A DNA stretch of 64,000 nt. It comes from Lysobacter sp036697405. Its GTDB lineage: Bacteria > Pseudomonadota > Gammaproteobacteria > Xanthomonadales > Xanthomonadaceae. Where the stretch lies: contig NZ_JBAHWA010000001.1 in NCBI RefSeq assembly GCF_036697405.1, positions 682,001 to 746,000 of the forward strand, read 5' to 3'. Below are positions 50,477 to 59,486 of this stretch, in pieces (positions within the stretch are counted from its first letter, which is position 1; the number at the start of each line of letters is the position of its first letter). The notes beneath the pieces were generated by a model, which had not been told where the DNA came from, did no database searches, and saw nothing but the letters and a program-made list of their open reading frames with translations. The translations under genes were made by a program, and so were the position numbers.

Positions 50477-51739
50477 TCAGCGGATGATGGACGAGAAGTC
50501 GACGTCCTTGGCCACGTAGACGTTGACCACCGTGCCCTGGTTGATCGTCACCGTCGGCGGACGGTTCACGCTCTTGTCCAGGGCCTGGTTGGCCAGGCGC
50601 TCGACCGAACGCGCGGTCACGCTCTCGTAGGGGCTCTGCACCACCAGGCCGCCCGGGGCGACCGTGCTGGATTGCGGACCGTTCTCGGCCGCGGCGTATT
50701 TGAACGCGTCGGCGATCAGGCTGATCATCAGCGCCGAGGCGATGCGGCTGCCCCAATGCGCGTTGTAATCGCCCGGATGGCCGGCGCCGCCGAGGTTGTC
50801 CACGCCCGGGCTGGCCATGTTCACGTCGATGCCGGTCGGGGTGGTGATGCGGTCCCAGATCACCGACACGCGCGGGCCGTTGATGTTCTCGTTCTGGTAG
50901 CGGCCCGAGATCTTGGAGCCCTTGGGCAGCAGCAGGCGACGGCCGTTGATCGAGTAGGTCGGCTCGGTGACGATGCAGGAAGTGAAGCCGGCCACGTCGG
51001 TGATGATGCGGGTCTCCATCACGCAGCGGATGTAGGTACCGCGCACCAGCAGGGTGTCGGGGTTGTAGATCGGCTTGGCGCTGGCGACCGCGGCCCCTTC
51101 GCGCTGCTGGCCCTGCGGCCGCATCTGGCCGTCCGGGCCCGGCACCATGGCCATCATCTGCTTGGCGTACTCGTCCGGCGGCGTCATGCCCGCCGTCGCG
51201 GCCTGGCCTGGCGTCATCGCGCCCGGATTGCCATCGGCGCTGTTCATCATCCGGCGCTCCATCAGCGTCGGACCGCGCGGACCGGTGTCCTCGACCACCA
51301 TCGCCGAGCCGTCGTTGTTCTGCACCGGCGGCGGCATTTCGGGAGCCAGCGGCACCGGCGGCAGATCGGCGACCTGTTCCGGCGGCAGCGGCGGGGCCAC
51401 GTCCGAAGCGGCCTTGGGCAGCTCGGGAATGCTGACCACCTCTTCCTCGACCTTGGCCTTTTCGTCCTCGCCGGAGGTCGCGCGGGTGAACATCCACACC
51501 GCGCCGAACACCAGCAGCAGGATGATGCCGGCCAGGAACAGCAGCGCCTTGCGATTCAGCTTCTGCACGTCGCTGGATTTGAGCAGCGGCGCGCCCGCGT
51601 CCAGGTCGGGCGCCGCCTGGGCGCCGGACTGCTGGCCGTAGTACGGATTGGCGCCGGTGTAGCCGTAGCTCTGCTGATCCTGCGGAGCGCCGGTGTTTTC
51701 GTCGGGCTGGCCCTGGTTGGGCGGCATGTTATGGCTCAT
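50477..51739 (-). CDS. virB10: T4SS core-complex protein VirB10
   Basis: A 420-residue protein spanning both membranes. A cytoplasmic Gln/Asn/Gly-rich N-terminus precedes one membrane helix (ALLFLAGIILLLVFGAVWMF, about 65-84). A Pro-rich periplasmic linker leads to the beta-barrel domain (TLLVRGTYIRCVMETRIITDVAGFTSCIVTEPTYS, RLLLPKGSKISGRYQ), with the outer-membrane helix near SRIASALMISLIADAF. The start overlaps the virB9 stop (ATGA). Confidence 0.97.
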   Translation of the reverse strand: MSHNMPPNQGQPDENTGAPQDQQSYGYTGANPYYGQQSGAQAAPDLDAGAPLLKSSDVQKLNRKALLFLAGIILLLVFGAVWMFTRATSGEDEKAKVEEEVVSIPELPKAASDVAPPLPPEQVADLPPVPLAPEMPPPVQNNDGSAMVVEDTGPRGPTLMERRMMNSADGNPGAMTPGQAATAGMTPPDEYAKQMMAMVPGPDGQMRPQGQQREGAAVASAKPIYNPDTLLVRGTYIRCVMETRIITDVAGFTSCIVTEPTYSINGRRLLLPKGSKISGRYQNENINGPRVSVIWDRITTPTGIDVNMASPGVDNLGGAGHPGDYNAHWGSRIASALMISLIADAFKYAAAENGPQSSTVAPGGLVVQSPYESVTARSVERLANQALDKSVNRPPTVTINQGTVVNVYVAKDVDFSSIIR

Positions 51740-52515
51740 TTCTGCTTGTTCCTGCGCAGACCGACGACGTTCTTGCCGTGGCGGATGATCAAGTAGGGAT
51801 AGGTGCCGTGGACGACGATGGTGTTGTCCTCGACCGTGGTGTTGACCACGAAGTCCTCGCCGCTCTCACGCTCGCGCGCGAACACCGCCGGGAAGTTGCC
51901 GGTCGGCAGGTCCTTCAGGCCACTCATCTTCACGTAGGTGAACTGGCCGTCGTCGTAGACGTTGACCGGAATCAGCCAGGCCTTCTTCTTGGCGCTGCGA
52001 GTCGAGTACTGGTAATCGAAGTGGTACAGCCGGCTCTTGTCCAGCGCGGTGCTGATCTCCGGCACCGGCGCCTCGGCCTCCTTGCTCTTGGCGGCGGCGA
52101 ACTCGGTGTCCTTCGGATATACGAACTTGACCTTGTACTGCACGCCGGCCTGCTTGGCCTGCTCCAGCACCCGCCAGTCCGTGGCCACGACCTTGAGCTC
52201 CAGGATGTAGGAGTGGGTCGCGGTACGGATCATCATGTTGGTGTCGACGTCGACGTTCTTCGGCTTCAGATAGAAGACGTTCTCGCGGCGGCTCAGGTCC
52301 CAACCGGCGCTGAAACCGGTGCTGTAATCGAGGATGACCTCGTTCGGGTCCAGTTCGACCTGCGTGGTGATGCCCAGACCGGTGCGCACCTGGTAGATGC
52401 GGCTGGGTTCGTATTCGTATTCCTGGACCACTTGGGCCGCAGCGGGTAGCGCCGAGCCGGCGAGCGCCAGAAGCAACAGGGCGGCGGCGAGGCGATGTTT
52501 ACGCAGGCAATTCAT
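51736..52515 (-). CDS. virB9: T4SS core-complex protein VirB9
   Basis: A 259-residue periplasmic protein with a signal peptide (LAAALLLLALAGSALPAAAQ). Family motifs include RIYQVRTGLGITTQVELDPNE, VDVDTNMMIRTATHSYILEL, and the C-terminal VirB7-binding domain (LYHFDYQYSTRS, VHGTYPYLIIRHGKNVVGLRR). It pairs with VirB7 and VirB10 in the outer-membrane core. Overlaps both neighbours, so virB8-9-10 is one coupled unit. Confidence 0.97.
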   Translation of the reverse strand: MNCLRKHRLAAALLLLALAGSALPAAAQVVQEYEYEPSRIYQVRTGLGITTQVELDPNEVILDYSTGFSAGWDLSRRENVFYLKPKNVDVDTNMMIRTATHSYILELKVVATDWRVLEQAKQAGVQYKVKFVYPKDTEFAAAKSKEAEAPVPEISTALDKSRLYHFDYQYSTRSAKKKAWLIPVNVYDDGQFTYVKMSGLKDLPTGNFPAVFARERESGEDFVVNTTVEDNTIVVHGTYPYLIIRHGKNVVGLRRNKQK

Positions 52516-53486
52516 CGGGTGCTGACTCCATTCGCATTACCGGTCGGTGCGGGTGCAGCCGGCGGCGTCGCCGGGTTGACGGTGTTGGGGGCGGGAACGC
52601 CAGGCTGCGGCGCAGCGCCGGGTACGCCGGGTTGCGGCGCGGGCGGCACCTGGTTGGGATCGACCGGCTGGCCGGGGACGGCACCGGGCACGGCGCCGGG
52701 CGCGGCCGGGGCGGCCTGGGTCGGCATCGGGAACTCGCTGCCGGTATTGACCGGCGGCGACGCCGCGTAGTCGTTGTCGACGCGGTAACCGGTGACCTGG
52801 AAGCCCAGCGGATTGAGGACGCGGTTGGCCTCGTCCATCTTCAGGTTGGACTTGTACAGGAACTCGATCGTGGCGATCTTGCTGTCCAGCGGTTCCGAGG
52901 AGCCGCTTTCCTTGTTGTACAAGGTGCGCTGGAAGCGCGCGGTCGCGGTCTTGGTCTTGTCGTCGATGTTGGACGCGCCGTGCAGCTGCATGCTGAGGAT
53001 CTTCACGCGCACGGTCTTGGTCTTGCCGAACAGGGTGATCGGGTTGTTGCGATTGGTGCTGTCGTACAGCTGCTTGTAGCCGCTGGTGACGTGCGGGGTG
53101 CCCATCGCGAACACCGTCGACCAGTCGCGCTCGCCGATCTGCGAGAAGTCGTAGGACTCGCGCGCCATGATGAAGTGCGAGATGTTGCTCTTGTTGAGCG
53201 CCTCGCTGGCGGCGATGCTCGGGTTGGCGAAATCGTCGCGCAAACGGGCGATGGTGACCGTGCCGGTGTAGGCGTCGGCCATCACCAGGTAAGGCACCTT
53301 CTCCTTGAGCGGCAGGAAGTAGAAGTAGCCGCCGGCCAGGATCAATGCCATCAGGATCGACGCCCACGCCACGATCCACGCGCGCTTTTCGCTGCGGCGT
53401 GCGATATCGGCGACGGTGACTTCGTAATTCACGGCCTTCGCGACCGCGTTCTCCACTTGGGGAGTGACTGTTTTCTTTCCGAACAT
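52512..53486 (-). CDS. virB8: T4SS inner-membrane protein VirB8
   Basis: A 324-residue bitopic protein. One membrane helix (WIVAWASILMALILAGGYFYF, about 37-57) is followed by the periplasmic NTF2-like domain: SHFIMARESYDFSQIGERDW and IATIEFLYKSNLKMDEANRVLNPLGFQVTGY. The last 80 residues are Pro, Ala and Gly rich and probably disordered, an extension beyond the Agrobacterium protein. Follows virB7 and overlaps virB9. Confidence 0.96.
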   Translation of the reverse strand: MFGKKTVTPQVENAVAKAVNYEVTVADIARRSEKRAWIVAWASILMALILAGGYFYFLPLKEKVPYLVMADAYTGTVTIARLRDDFANPSIAASEALNKSNISHFIMARESYDFSQIGERDWSTVFAMGTPHVTSGYKQLYDSTNRNNPITLFGKTKTVRVKILSMQLHGASNIDDKTKTATARFQRTLYNKESGSSEPLDSKIATIEFLYKSNLKMDEANRVLNPLGFQVTGYRVDNDYAASPPVNTGSEFPMPTQAAPAAPGAVPGAVPGQPVDPNQVPPAPQPGVPGAAPQPGVPAPNTVNPATPPAAPAPTGNANGVSTR

Positions 53487-53581
53487 CTAGGCTGCATCCA
53501 GTACGAGCATGGAAAGTGCGTCGCCGCCCGCGCGCGCGGGCCCGAAGGCTCCGGCCGCGCGCGGCGCCGACGTGCGCGCGT

Positions 53582-54067
53582 TTACGGCGCGACCCCGGCC
53601 ACGTGCGTCGCCTCGCCCTGCGCGGCGTCGTCCGTCGTCGACACGGGCGCGGTGTCCGAGCTCGGCGTCGCGGCACGGACCACGATCTGGCCGTTCTCGA
53701 CCGTCACCGAGACGCCCTGGGCGGAGTAAGCCGAGCTCAGCTGGGCGACCGCGTCCTGGACGCTGGTGGTGTGGATCTGAGCCACGGCCTGATGCAGGGT
53801 GAAGTCGGACGGATGCAGGTAGGACAACGGCATCTGCGAGTCCTGGGCCCAGCGCTCGAGCATCGTCTTCAGCGTGCCGTCCATCGGCGACGGGTAGTAG
53901 ACGTAGGTCTTTTGCAGCGGGATTTCGTCAGGAACGGAGGCGAAGTGGTTGACCGGCTTCCAGCGGCCGCCGAAATCCGGAGCCGGACGCGAGGCGCACC
54001 CGACCAAAGCGACGGCCAGCAACGCCGCGACCCACATACGATGACTGGTTGCAGTAGAGATACTCAC
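53582..54067 (-). CDS. virB7: T4SS lipoprotein VirB7 with C-terminal N0-like domain
   Basis: A 161-residue lipoprotein. The lipobox is AVALVGC. The short VirB9-binding region follows (RPAPDFGGRWKPVNHF), then a folded module (DGTLKTMLERWAQDSQMPLSYLHPSDF and VAQLSSAYSAQGVSVTVENGQIVV) that matches an N0 domain, the secretin and TonB-receptor fold found on Xanthomonas VirB7 proteins. A Thr/Asp/Ala tail follows. The GTG at 54067 with GGGGAAAG upstream is chosen; ATG at 54037 lacks a ribosome-binding site. First gene of the operon. Confidence 0.9.
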   Translation of the reverse strand: MSISTATSHRMWVAALLAVALVGCASRPAPDFGGRWKPVNHFASVPDEIPLQKTYVYYPSPMDGTLKTMLERWAQDSQMPLSYLHPSDFTLHQAVAQIHTTSVQDAVAQLSSAYSAQGVSVTVENGQIVVRAATPSSDTAPVSTTDDAAQGEATHVAGVAP

Positions 54068-54436
54068 GCTTTCCCCAATAGTCTTGAATTGACGCGCGCA
54101 CCGATCGGCGATGGAGGCGGACGCGGCCGGCCGTGCCGGTGCGCTCGCGCCACCATGGTCTAGATCAGTGAAATTGAGATGACCGGACGCAGCTCGGTCG
54201 GTATGCGGTTGCGGGCGCCGTCTCCCCGACGGCGCGGGCCGCGCGTGCTCTGGTCGCACCGGGCGACGATGTCGCGCCCAATGAACGACTAGAGAAAATC
54301 GTTCTATCCATGAACTCCCCCCTTACAGCACGGTCACAATGTCTGACGAGCTCTTGCGACGCTCGTCACTGAAGGTTAGCCCGAACTTAAACCGTTGAGC
54401 AATAGGTCTGCGCAACTTAAGTGTGCATTTGCGTCA
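54068..54436 (-). promoter_or_regulatory. Probable promoter/leader region of the virB operon
   Basis: A 369-base gap that is markedly AT-richer than its surroundings toward 54290-54430. It contains the inverted repeats GAACGA/TCGTTC (54283-54304) and TGACGAGC/GCTCGTCA (54344-54368), and two TTAAGTT-type repeats near 54385-54420. No gene is supportable. As the only sizeable gap before virB7, it is the likely place for the operon promoter and regulator binding; no exact -35/-10 is claimed. Confidence 0.55.
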
Positions 54437-55585
54437 TTAGAGGCCGCGTAGGCGCTCGATCGCGGCATCCAAGGTGGTTTCGTTCTTGGCGAAACACAGC
54501 CGAACCAGGCGCTGATTGGCCGGTGCGGACTCGTAGAACGGCGACAATGGGATCGTGGTCACACCTTTTTCGATCGTCAGCCAACGGCTGAAGGCGACGT
54601 CGTCGAGATCGCTGATCGCCGAATAGTCGACCAATTGGAAGTAACCGCCGGCCACCGGCAGCGCTTGCAGGCGGGTTTGCGATAGTTGCGCGCGAAACCG
54701 ATCGCGCTTGGCCTCGTAGAAGGCGCCGAGCTGTTCGTAGTGCTCCGGCTCGGCCTCGATCATCTCGGCGAAGGCCCACTGGGCCGGGGCGAAACTGCAG
54801 AAGCTGTTGTACTGGTGGACCTTGCGGAACTCGGCCGACAGCGCCGGCGGCGCGATGCAGTAGCCGATCTTCCAGCCGGTGCAGTGGTAGGTCTTGCCGA
54901 AGCTGGAGATCACGAAGGCGCGCTCGCGCAGTTCCGGATAGCGCAGCACCGACTCGTGACGCACGCCGTCGAAGACGATGTGCTCGTAGACCTCATCCGA
55001 CAGCAGATAGATACCGGTCTGGCGCAGCAGCGCATTCAAGTTGGCGATGTCGTCGGCCGTGAACATGGCGCCGGACGGGTTGTGCGGCGAATTGATCATC
55101 AGCATGCGCGTCTTGGGCGTGACCGCCGCGCGCACTAGGTCCCAGTCGACCGCGAAGGTGCGCGGGTCCAGCGGCACGTGCACGGCGCGGCCGCCGGCCA
55201 GATCGATCGAGGGCTCGTAGCTGTCGTAGCAGGGATCGAGCACGATCACCTCCTCGCCCGGCCGGACCACGGCGTGGATGGCGTCGAAGATCGCCTCGCT
55301 GGCGCCGGAGACCACGGTGACCTCGCTGTCGGCGTCGGGGCGGTGGCCGTAGCAGCGCTCGGTCTTGGCCGCGATCGCCTGGCGCAGGGCCGGGATGCCG
55401 GTCATCGGCGCGTACTGGTTCTTGCCCTCGCGCATCGCCCGCGCCAGCGCGTCGACCAGGCGCGCGGGCACCTCGAAATCGGGGAAACCCTGGCCCAGGT
55501 TGACCGCGCCGTGCTCGGCGGCGAGCTGCGACATCACGGTGAAGATGGTGGTGCCGACCTTCGGCAACTTGGTTTCGGGGCTCAT
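54437..55585 (-). CDS. Methionine/kynurenine-type aminotransferase, class I
   Basis: A 382-residue fold-type I PLP enzyme related to E. coli YbdL. Motifs: AVNLGQGFPDFEVP at the start, VVSGASEAIFDAIHAVVRPGEEVI for the phosphate-binding loop, INSPHNPSGAMF, YLLSDEVYEHIVFDG with the PLP Asp and Tyr, and SFGKTYHCTGWKIGY with the Schiff-base Lys. It would use methionine or aromatic amino acids as donors and may work with the omega-amidase encoded at 28673. It is downstream of, and unrelated to, the T4SS locus. Confidence 0.92.
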   Translation of the reverse strand: MSPETKLPKVGTTIFTVMSQLAAEHGAVNLGQGFPDFEVPARLVDALARAMREGKNQYAPMTGIPALRQAIAAKTERCYGHRPDADSEVTVVSGASEAIFDAIHAVVRPGEEVIVLDPCYDSYEPSIDLAGGRAVHVPLDPRTFAVDWDLVRAAVTPKTRMLMINSPHNPSGAMFTADDIANLNALLRQTGIYLLSDEVYEHIVFDGVRHESVLRYPELRERAFVISSFGKTYHCTGWKIGYCIAPPALSAEFRKVHQYNSFCSFAPAQWAFAEMIEAEPEHYEQLGAFYEAKRDRFRAQLSQTRLQALPVAGGYFQLVDYSAISDLDDVAFSRWLTIEKGVTTIPLSPFYESAPANQRLVRLCFAKNETTLDAAIERLRGL

Positions 55586-55724
55586 GGATCCGGAACATGG
55601 CGTGGGGACGCCGAGTGTACGGAATCGCCGCCGCAACTCATAAGCGCGACGGCATGACGATGCGGAACCGGCCCATGCGCCCGCGCCATCGCCCGCGCCG
55701 TAGGGGTTTTCTCTCAGCGCCCGA

Positions 55725-55759
55725 CGCAAACGGGCGCCGTCCGTCGGCGCCCGTTTGCG
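55725..55759. repeat. Perfect 14-bp-stem palindrome upstream of the DUF3293 gene
   Basis: CGCAAACGGGCGCC and its exact reverse complement flank a 7-base loop, ending 30 bases before the DUF3293 start. It sits in a 204-base divergent gap. It may be a leader hairpin or bidirectional roadblock. Confidence 0.85.
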
Positions 55760-55789
55760 CGCCGCCGCGGCGCGCACCAGACTGGCCGC

Positions 55790-56263
55790 ATGCGTGAAAT
55801 CCAGATCGTCGACGCCGCCGAACTGGCCGCTCTCTACGCCGCGGCCACGTATGCCGTGGTCGTCGACGGCGATGCGATCGCATTGCGGGTGGGCGCGCCC
55901 GCGCCCGATCTGGAGGCCTACCTGCCAGCCGAGGCCTATGTGCTGGTCAGCGCCTGGAACCCGGCTTCGGAACCGCGCTCGGACGCCGCCAACGCGGCCG
56001 CCGACGCGGCGCTGGTCGCGCGTCTGGATGCGGCCGGCATCGCCCGCCAATCGGCCTGGGCCAGCGCCCCCGACGGGCAGTGGCGCGAACCGGGCTGGCT
56101 GCTGACCGGGATCGAACAGAACGCCGCCGACCGCCTGGCCGCCGACTTCGGCCAGGCCGCGGTGCTGGCCTGGCGGCGCGGCCAACCGGTGCGCCTGCGC
56201 ATGCTGCTGCCGGCGCCGGCCCATGCCGCGGCCAGCGCGCACACCGACTGGGCCGGCGTGTAA
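55790..56263 (+). CDS. DUF3293 family protein
   Basis: A 157-residue protein. The segment YVLVSAWNPASEPRSDAANAAADAALVARLDAAGI and the later EPGWLLTGIEQNAADRLAADFGQAAVLAW match the DUF3293 pattern (the A-W-N-P-x-S motif and the FGQ-A motif). No signal peptide. It lies 82 bases upstream of ccmA on the same strand, but nothing ties it to cytochrome maturation. Function unknown. Confidence 0.85.
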   Translation: MREIQIVDAAELAALYAAATYAVVVDGDAIALRVGAPAPDLEAYLPAEAYVLVSAWNPASEPRSDAANAAADAALVARLDAAGIARQSAWASAPDGQWREPGWLLTGIEQNAADRLAADFGQAAVLAWRRGQPVRLRMLLPAPAHAAASAHTDWAGV

Positions 56264-56345
56264 ACGCCCGTCCGGGTAGGGGTTTGCGCCGCGACTGGCG
56301 GTAAACTAGCCGGCTACGCGGCCCACCGCCGCCCGCGCCCGACCG

Positions 56346-57053
56346 ATGACCCCACTCGACCGCCCCGCCCCTGCGTTGCTGGAAGCCCGCGGCCTGCGTT
56401 TCGCGCGCAACGACGAACCCGTGTTCGGGCCCTTGGATTTTTCGGTCGACGCCGGCGAAGCCTTGCTGGTCCAGGGCGGTAACGGCGCCGGCAAGACCAC
56501 CTTGCTGCGGGTGCTGGCCGGCCTGCTGCGCGCCGACGGCGGCGAGATCGACATCGACGGGCAACGCGCGCGCGCCGCGCGGCGGGCGCGCGCGATCGCC
56601 TACCTGGGCCATCTGCCCGGGCTCAAGGCCGACCTGAGCGCGCTGGAGAACCTCGACTTCCTGTGCGGTCTGCAAGGCCGCCGCCGCGCCCAGTTGCCGG
56701 GCAACGCGCTCGCGATCGTCGGCCTGGCCGGCTACGAGGACGCGCTGGCGCGCCAGCTCTCGGCCGGGCAGAAGAAGCGCCTGTCGCTGGCCCGGCTGTG
56801 GATGTCGCCGGCGCCGCTGTGGCTGCTGGACGAACCCTACGCCAACCTCGACCTGGACGGCATCGAACTGGTCAACCGCATGGTCCAGGCGCATCTGCGC
56901 GACGGCGGCGCGGCCCTGGTCACCACCCACGGCGCCTACGCGGCGCCGCCGGTGCGCACGCGCATGCTGGTACTGGGCGAGCCGTCGCGCTCGGCCGATG
57001 CCCTATCGGCATCGGCTGCCACGGCGAATACCCGGCCGGAGCCCGCGCAATGA
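56346..57053 (+). CDS. ccmA: Haem exporter ATP-binding protein CcmA
   Basis: A 235-residue ABC ATPase. Walker A is GGNGAGKTT, the signature is LSAGQKKRLSLARL (the QKKR form typical of CcmA), and Walker B is LWLLDEPYANLD with the H-loop in VTTHGAY. It energises the CcmABCD complex that releases haem-loaded CcmE. The C-terminus is extended by about 25 Ala/Ser-rich residues. First gene of the ccm operon. Confidence 0.96.
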   Translation: MTPLDRPAPALLEARGLRFARNDEPVFGPLDFSVDAGEALLVQGGNGAGKTTLLRVLAGLLRADGGEIDIDGQRARAARRARAIAYLGHLPGLKADLSALENLDFLCGLQGRRRAQLPGNALAIVGLAGYEDALARQLSAGQKKRLSLARLWMSPAPLWLLDEPYANLDLDGIELVNRMVQAHLRDGGAALVTTHGAYAAPPVRTRMLVLGEPSRSADALSASAATANTRPEPAQ

Positions 57054-57099
57054 GCGCCCTGCACGGCAAGCCGATGCCATCTATCGAGGCCGCTTCGGC

Positions 57100-57825
57100 A
57101 TGACCCCGAACCCGACCGTCCGCGCGCAGCGCCCCGGCAGCGCCGCCCTGCCCGGCCTGATCGGCGCCGCGCGCGCCCTGCTCGCCCGCGATCTGCGTCT
57201 GCTGTGGCGCCGCCGCGGCGACGCCCTGCAGCCGGCGCTGTTCGCCCTGCTGGTGGTGGTGCTGTTCGCCCTGGCCCTGGGCGGCGAGGCCCAGTCCCTG
57301 TCCAAGGTCGCCGGCGCGGTGCTATGGCTGGCGGTGCTGCTGGCCGGCCTGCTGGCCCTGGACACCCTGTTCCGCGGCGACGCCGAGGACGGCTCGCTGG
57401 AGCAATGGATGCTGGCGCCGGTGCCGCTGGGCTGGCTGGTCGCGGTGCGCACCTTCATGCATTGGGCCACCACCGCCCTGCCGCTGCTGATCGCCACGCC
57501 GTTCCTGGCCGAGCTGCTGCACCTGCCGCGCGCGCAGCTGCCGGTGCTGCTGGTCTCGCTGGCGCTGGGCACGCCCTTGCTGAGTCTGCTCGGCGCGGTG
57601 GTCGCCGCGCTGACGGTCGGAATGCGGCGCTCTGGTATCCTTGTGGCCTTGTTGGCGCTGCCGCTGTACGTGCCCGTGCTGGTGTTCGGTGCCGGCAGCG
57701 TGGCCGCCTCGGCCCAGGGACTGGATGCCACCGGCGGCCTGCTGTTGCTCGCCGCCGGCCTGGTGGTGGCGCTGGTGCTGGCACCGCTGGCCGCCGCCGC
57801 CGCGATCCGGATCGCCTTGAACTGA
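57100..57825 (+). CDS. ccmB: Haem exporter membrane protein CcmB
   Basis: A 241-residue six-helix permease. LLARDLRLLWRRRGDALQPALFALLVVVLFALALG opens the family, and GDAEDGSLEQWMLAPVPLGWLV is the conserved loop. The ATG at 57100 follows ccmA by 46 bases; the upstream open frame is not conserved sequence. It partners CcmA and CcmC. Confidence 0.95.
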   Translation: MTPNPTVRAQRPGSAALPGLIGAARALLARDLRLLWRRRGDALQPALFALLVVVLFALALGGEAQSLSKVAGAVLWLAVLLAGLLALDTLFRGDAEDGSLEQWMLAPVPLGWLVAVRTFMHWATTALPLLIATPFLAELLHLPRAQLPVLLVSLALGTPLLSLLGAVVAALTVGMRRSGILVALLALPLYVPVLVFGAGSVAASAQGLDATGGLLLLAAGLVVALVLAPLAAAAAIRIALN

Positions 57826-57945
57826 CCGCCCACCCGCGCGGCCGGTCCGGGCCCCGAGCCCGGTCGCGACGAACCGATCACCGCCCGCGCGGTCCAACCG
57901 CCGCGCCCCCAACACGCCCGTCGCCGGGACGGACCGAATAGCTGC

Positions 57946-58713
57946 ATGAATCCACTCGTCCGCTGGTTCCACCAACTCGGCTCGCCGCCCACCTTCGACC
58001 GCTTCGCCGCGCGTTGGGCGCCGTGGGGCTATATCGCCGGCCTGCTGGTCATGGCCTGGGGCCTGTACGGCGCGCTGTTCGTGGTGCCGGCCGACTACCA
58101 GCAGGGCGACAGCTTCCGCATCCTCTATATCCACGTGCCCAGCGCCTGGATGAGCATGGCGGTGTTCGCGCTGATGGCGGTCTACGCGGCGATCGCGCTG
58201 ATCTGGCGGATCAAGCTGTGCGAAATCCTGGCCATGGCCTGCGCCCCGATCGGCGCCGGCTTCACCCTGATCACCCTGGCCACCGGCTCGATCTGGGGCA
58301 AGCCGATGTGGGGCACCTGGTGGGACTGGGACCCGCGCCTGACCAGCGAGCTGATCCTGCTGTTCCTCTATCTGGGCGTGATCGGCCTGTACAACGCCAT
58401 CGACGACCGCCGCGCCGCCGCGCGCGCGGCCGGCCTGCTGGCGATCGTCGGCGTGGTCCTGCTGCCGGTGATCCGCTACTCGGTGGAATGGTGGAACTCG
58501 CTGCACCAGGGCCAGACCATCCGCCTGATGGGCGAGTCCAGCATGGACGCGAGCATGATCGCGCCGCTGGTCTGGATGATCGTGGGCACCAAGCTGTGGT
58601 TCGTCGGCGCCCTGCTGGCGCGCGCGCGCGCCGACAACCTGCGCCGCGAGTCCGGCAAGGCCTGGGTCGCGCAGCTGGCCGGCGCGGCGCGCGGCGAGGG
58701 CCCGCAGGCATGA
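57946..58713 (+). CDS. ccmC: Haem transport protein CcmC
   Basis: A 255-residue six-helix protein of the haem-handling protein family. The tryptophan-rich motif is WGKPMWGTWWDWDPRLTSEL, and the axial His residues lie in YIHVPSAWMSM and WWNSLHQGQTI. It presents haem to CcmE. The stop overlaps ccmD (ATGA). 120 bases separate it from ccmB. Confidence 0.97.
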   Translation: MNPLVRWFHQLGSPPTFDRFAARWAPWGYIAGLLVMAWGLYGALFVVPADYQQGDSFRILYIHVPSAWMSMAVFALMAVYAAIALIWRIKLCEILAMACAPIGAGFTLITLATGSIWGKPMWGTWWDWDPRLTSELILLFLYLGVIGLYNAIDDRRAAARAAGLLAIVGVVLLPVIRYSVEWWNSLHQGQTIRLMGESSMDASMIAPLVWMIVGTKLWFVGALLARARADNLRRESGKAWVAQLAGAARGEGPQA

Positions 58714-58883
58714 ACTATCTGAACTACGTCATCGCCGCCTACGCGGTGTTCGCCATCGTGCTGATCTGGGATTTCGTCGCCACCCGCCTGCAGATCCGCC
58801 GCGAGCTGCGCAATGCGCGCGCCCGCGCGGCGCGCCAGGCCGGCCAGACCGCACGCAGCCAAACGAGTGAATTGAGCCGATGA
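58710..58883 (+). CDS. ccmD: Haem exporter protein CcmD
   Basis: A 57-residue protein with a single membrane helix (YVIAAYAVFAIVLIWDFVAT) and a basic cytoplasmic tail (RLQIRRELRNARARAARQ), the usual CcmD form. It overlaps ccmC and ccmE by four bases each. It is needed to release holo-CcmE. Confidence 0.94.
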   Translation: MNYLNYVIAAYAVFAIVLIWDFVATRLQIRRELRNARARAARQAGQTARSQTSELSR

Positions 58884-59353
58884 ATCCGACCCGTCGCCGC
58901 CGACTGCTGTGGGTGCTGGCCCTGGTCGCCGCGGCCGCCATCGCCATGACCCTGGTGGCCATGGCCCTGCAGCGCAACGTCGCCTACCTGTACACGCCCA
59001 GCGAAGTGCTGCGCGGCGAGGCCGGCGAGCACGCGCGCTTCCGCCTGGGCGGCATGGTCGCGGCCAACTCCTTCCAGCGCGCGCGCGGCTCGCTGGAGGC
59101 GCATTTCCGCGTGACCGACGGCGATGCCGAAATGCCGGTGGTCTACACCGGCATCCTGCCCGACCTGTTCCGCGAGAAGCAGGCCGTGGTCGCGACCGGC
59201 CGCATGCAGGACGGGCGTTTCGTGGCCGAGGAAATCCTGGCCAAGCACGATGAGACCTACATGCCCAAGGAAGTCGCCGACAAGATGGGCATGGCGCACA
59301 AGAAGCACGACGTGCCGGCGCCGGGCGCGCCCGCGGCGGCGGAAGCGCGCTGA
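58880..59353 (+). CDS. ccmE: Cytochrome c maturation haem chaperone CcmE
   Basis: A 157-residue periplasmic haem chaperone anchored by an N-terminal helix (LLWVLALVAAAAIAMTLVAMAL). The OB-fold domain contains YLYTPSEVL and FRLGGMV. The covalent haem ligand is His123 in LAKHDETYMP, with Tyr127 as the axial partner. A short Ala/Pro/Lys tail ends it. Confidence 0.97.
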   Translation: MNPTRRRRLLWVLALVAAAAIAMTLVAMALQRNVAYLYTPSEVLRGEAGEHARFRLGGMVAANSFQRARGSLEAHFRVTDGDAEMPVVYTGILPDLFREKQAVVATGRMQDGRFVAEEILAKHDETYMPKEVADKMGMAHKKHDVPAPGAPAAAEAR

Positions 59354-59486
59354 GTGAGGGCATCGCGCGCCGTGGCCGTCGCTCGCTGCGCCTTCGCCAA
59401 CGCCGCATGCCGCGCCGCCGCGCGCCATCGCCACACCTCCAGCGTTCGCCGTCGCCGGCGCACGCGTATCGATCAGGAATTACCGC

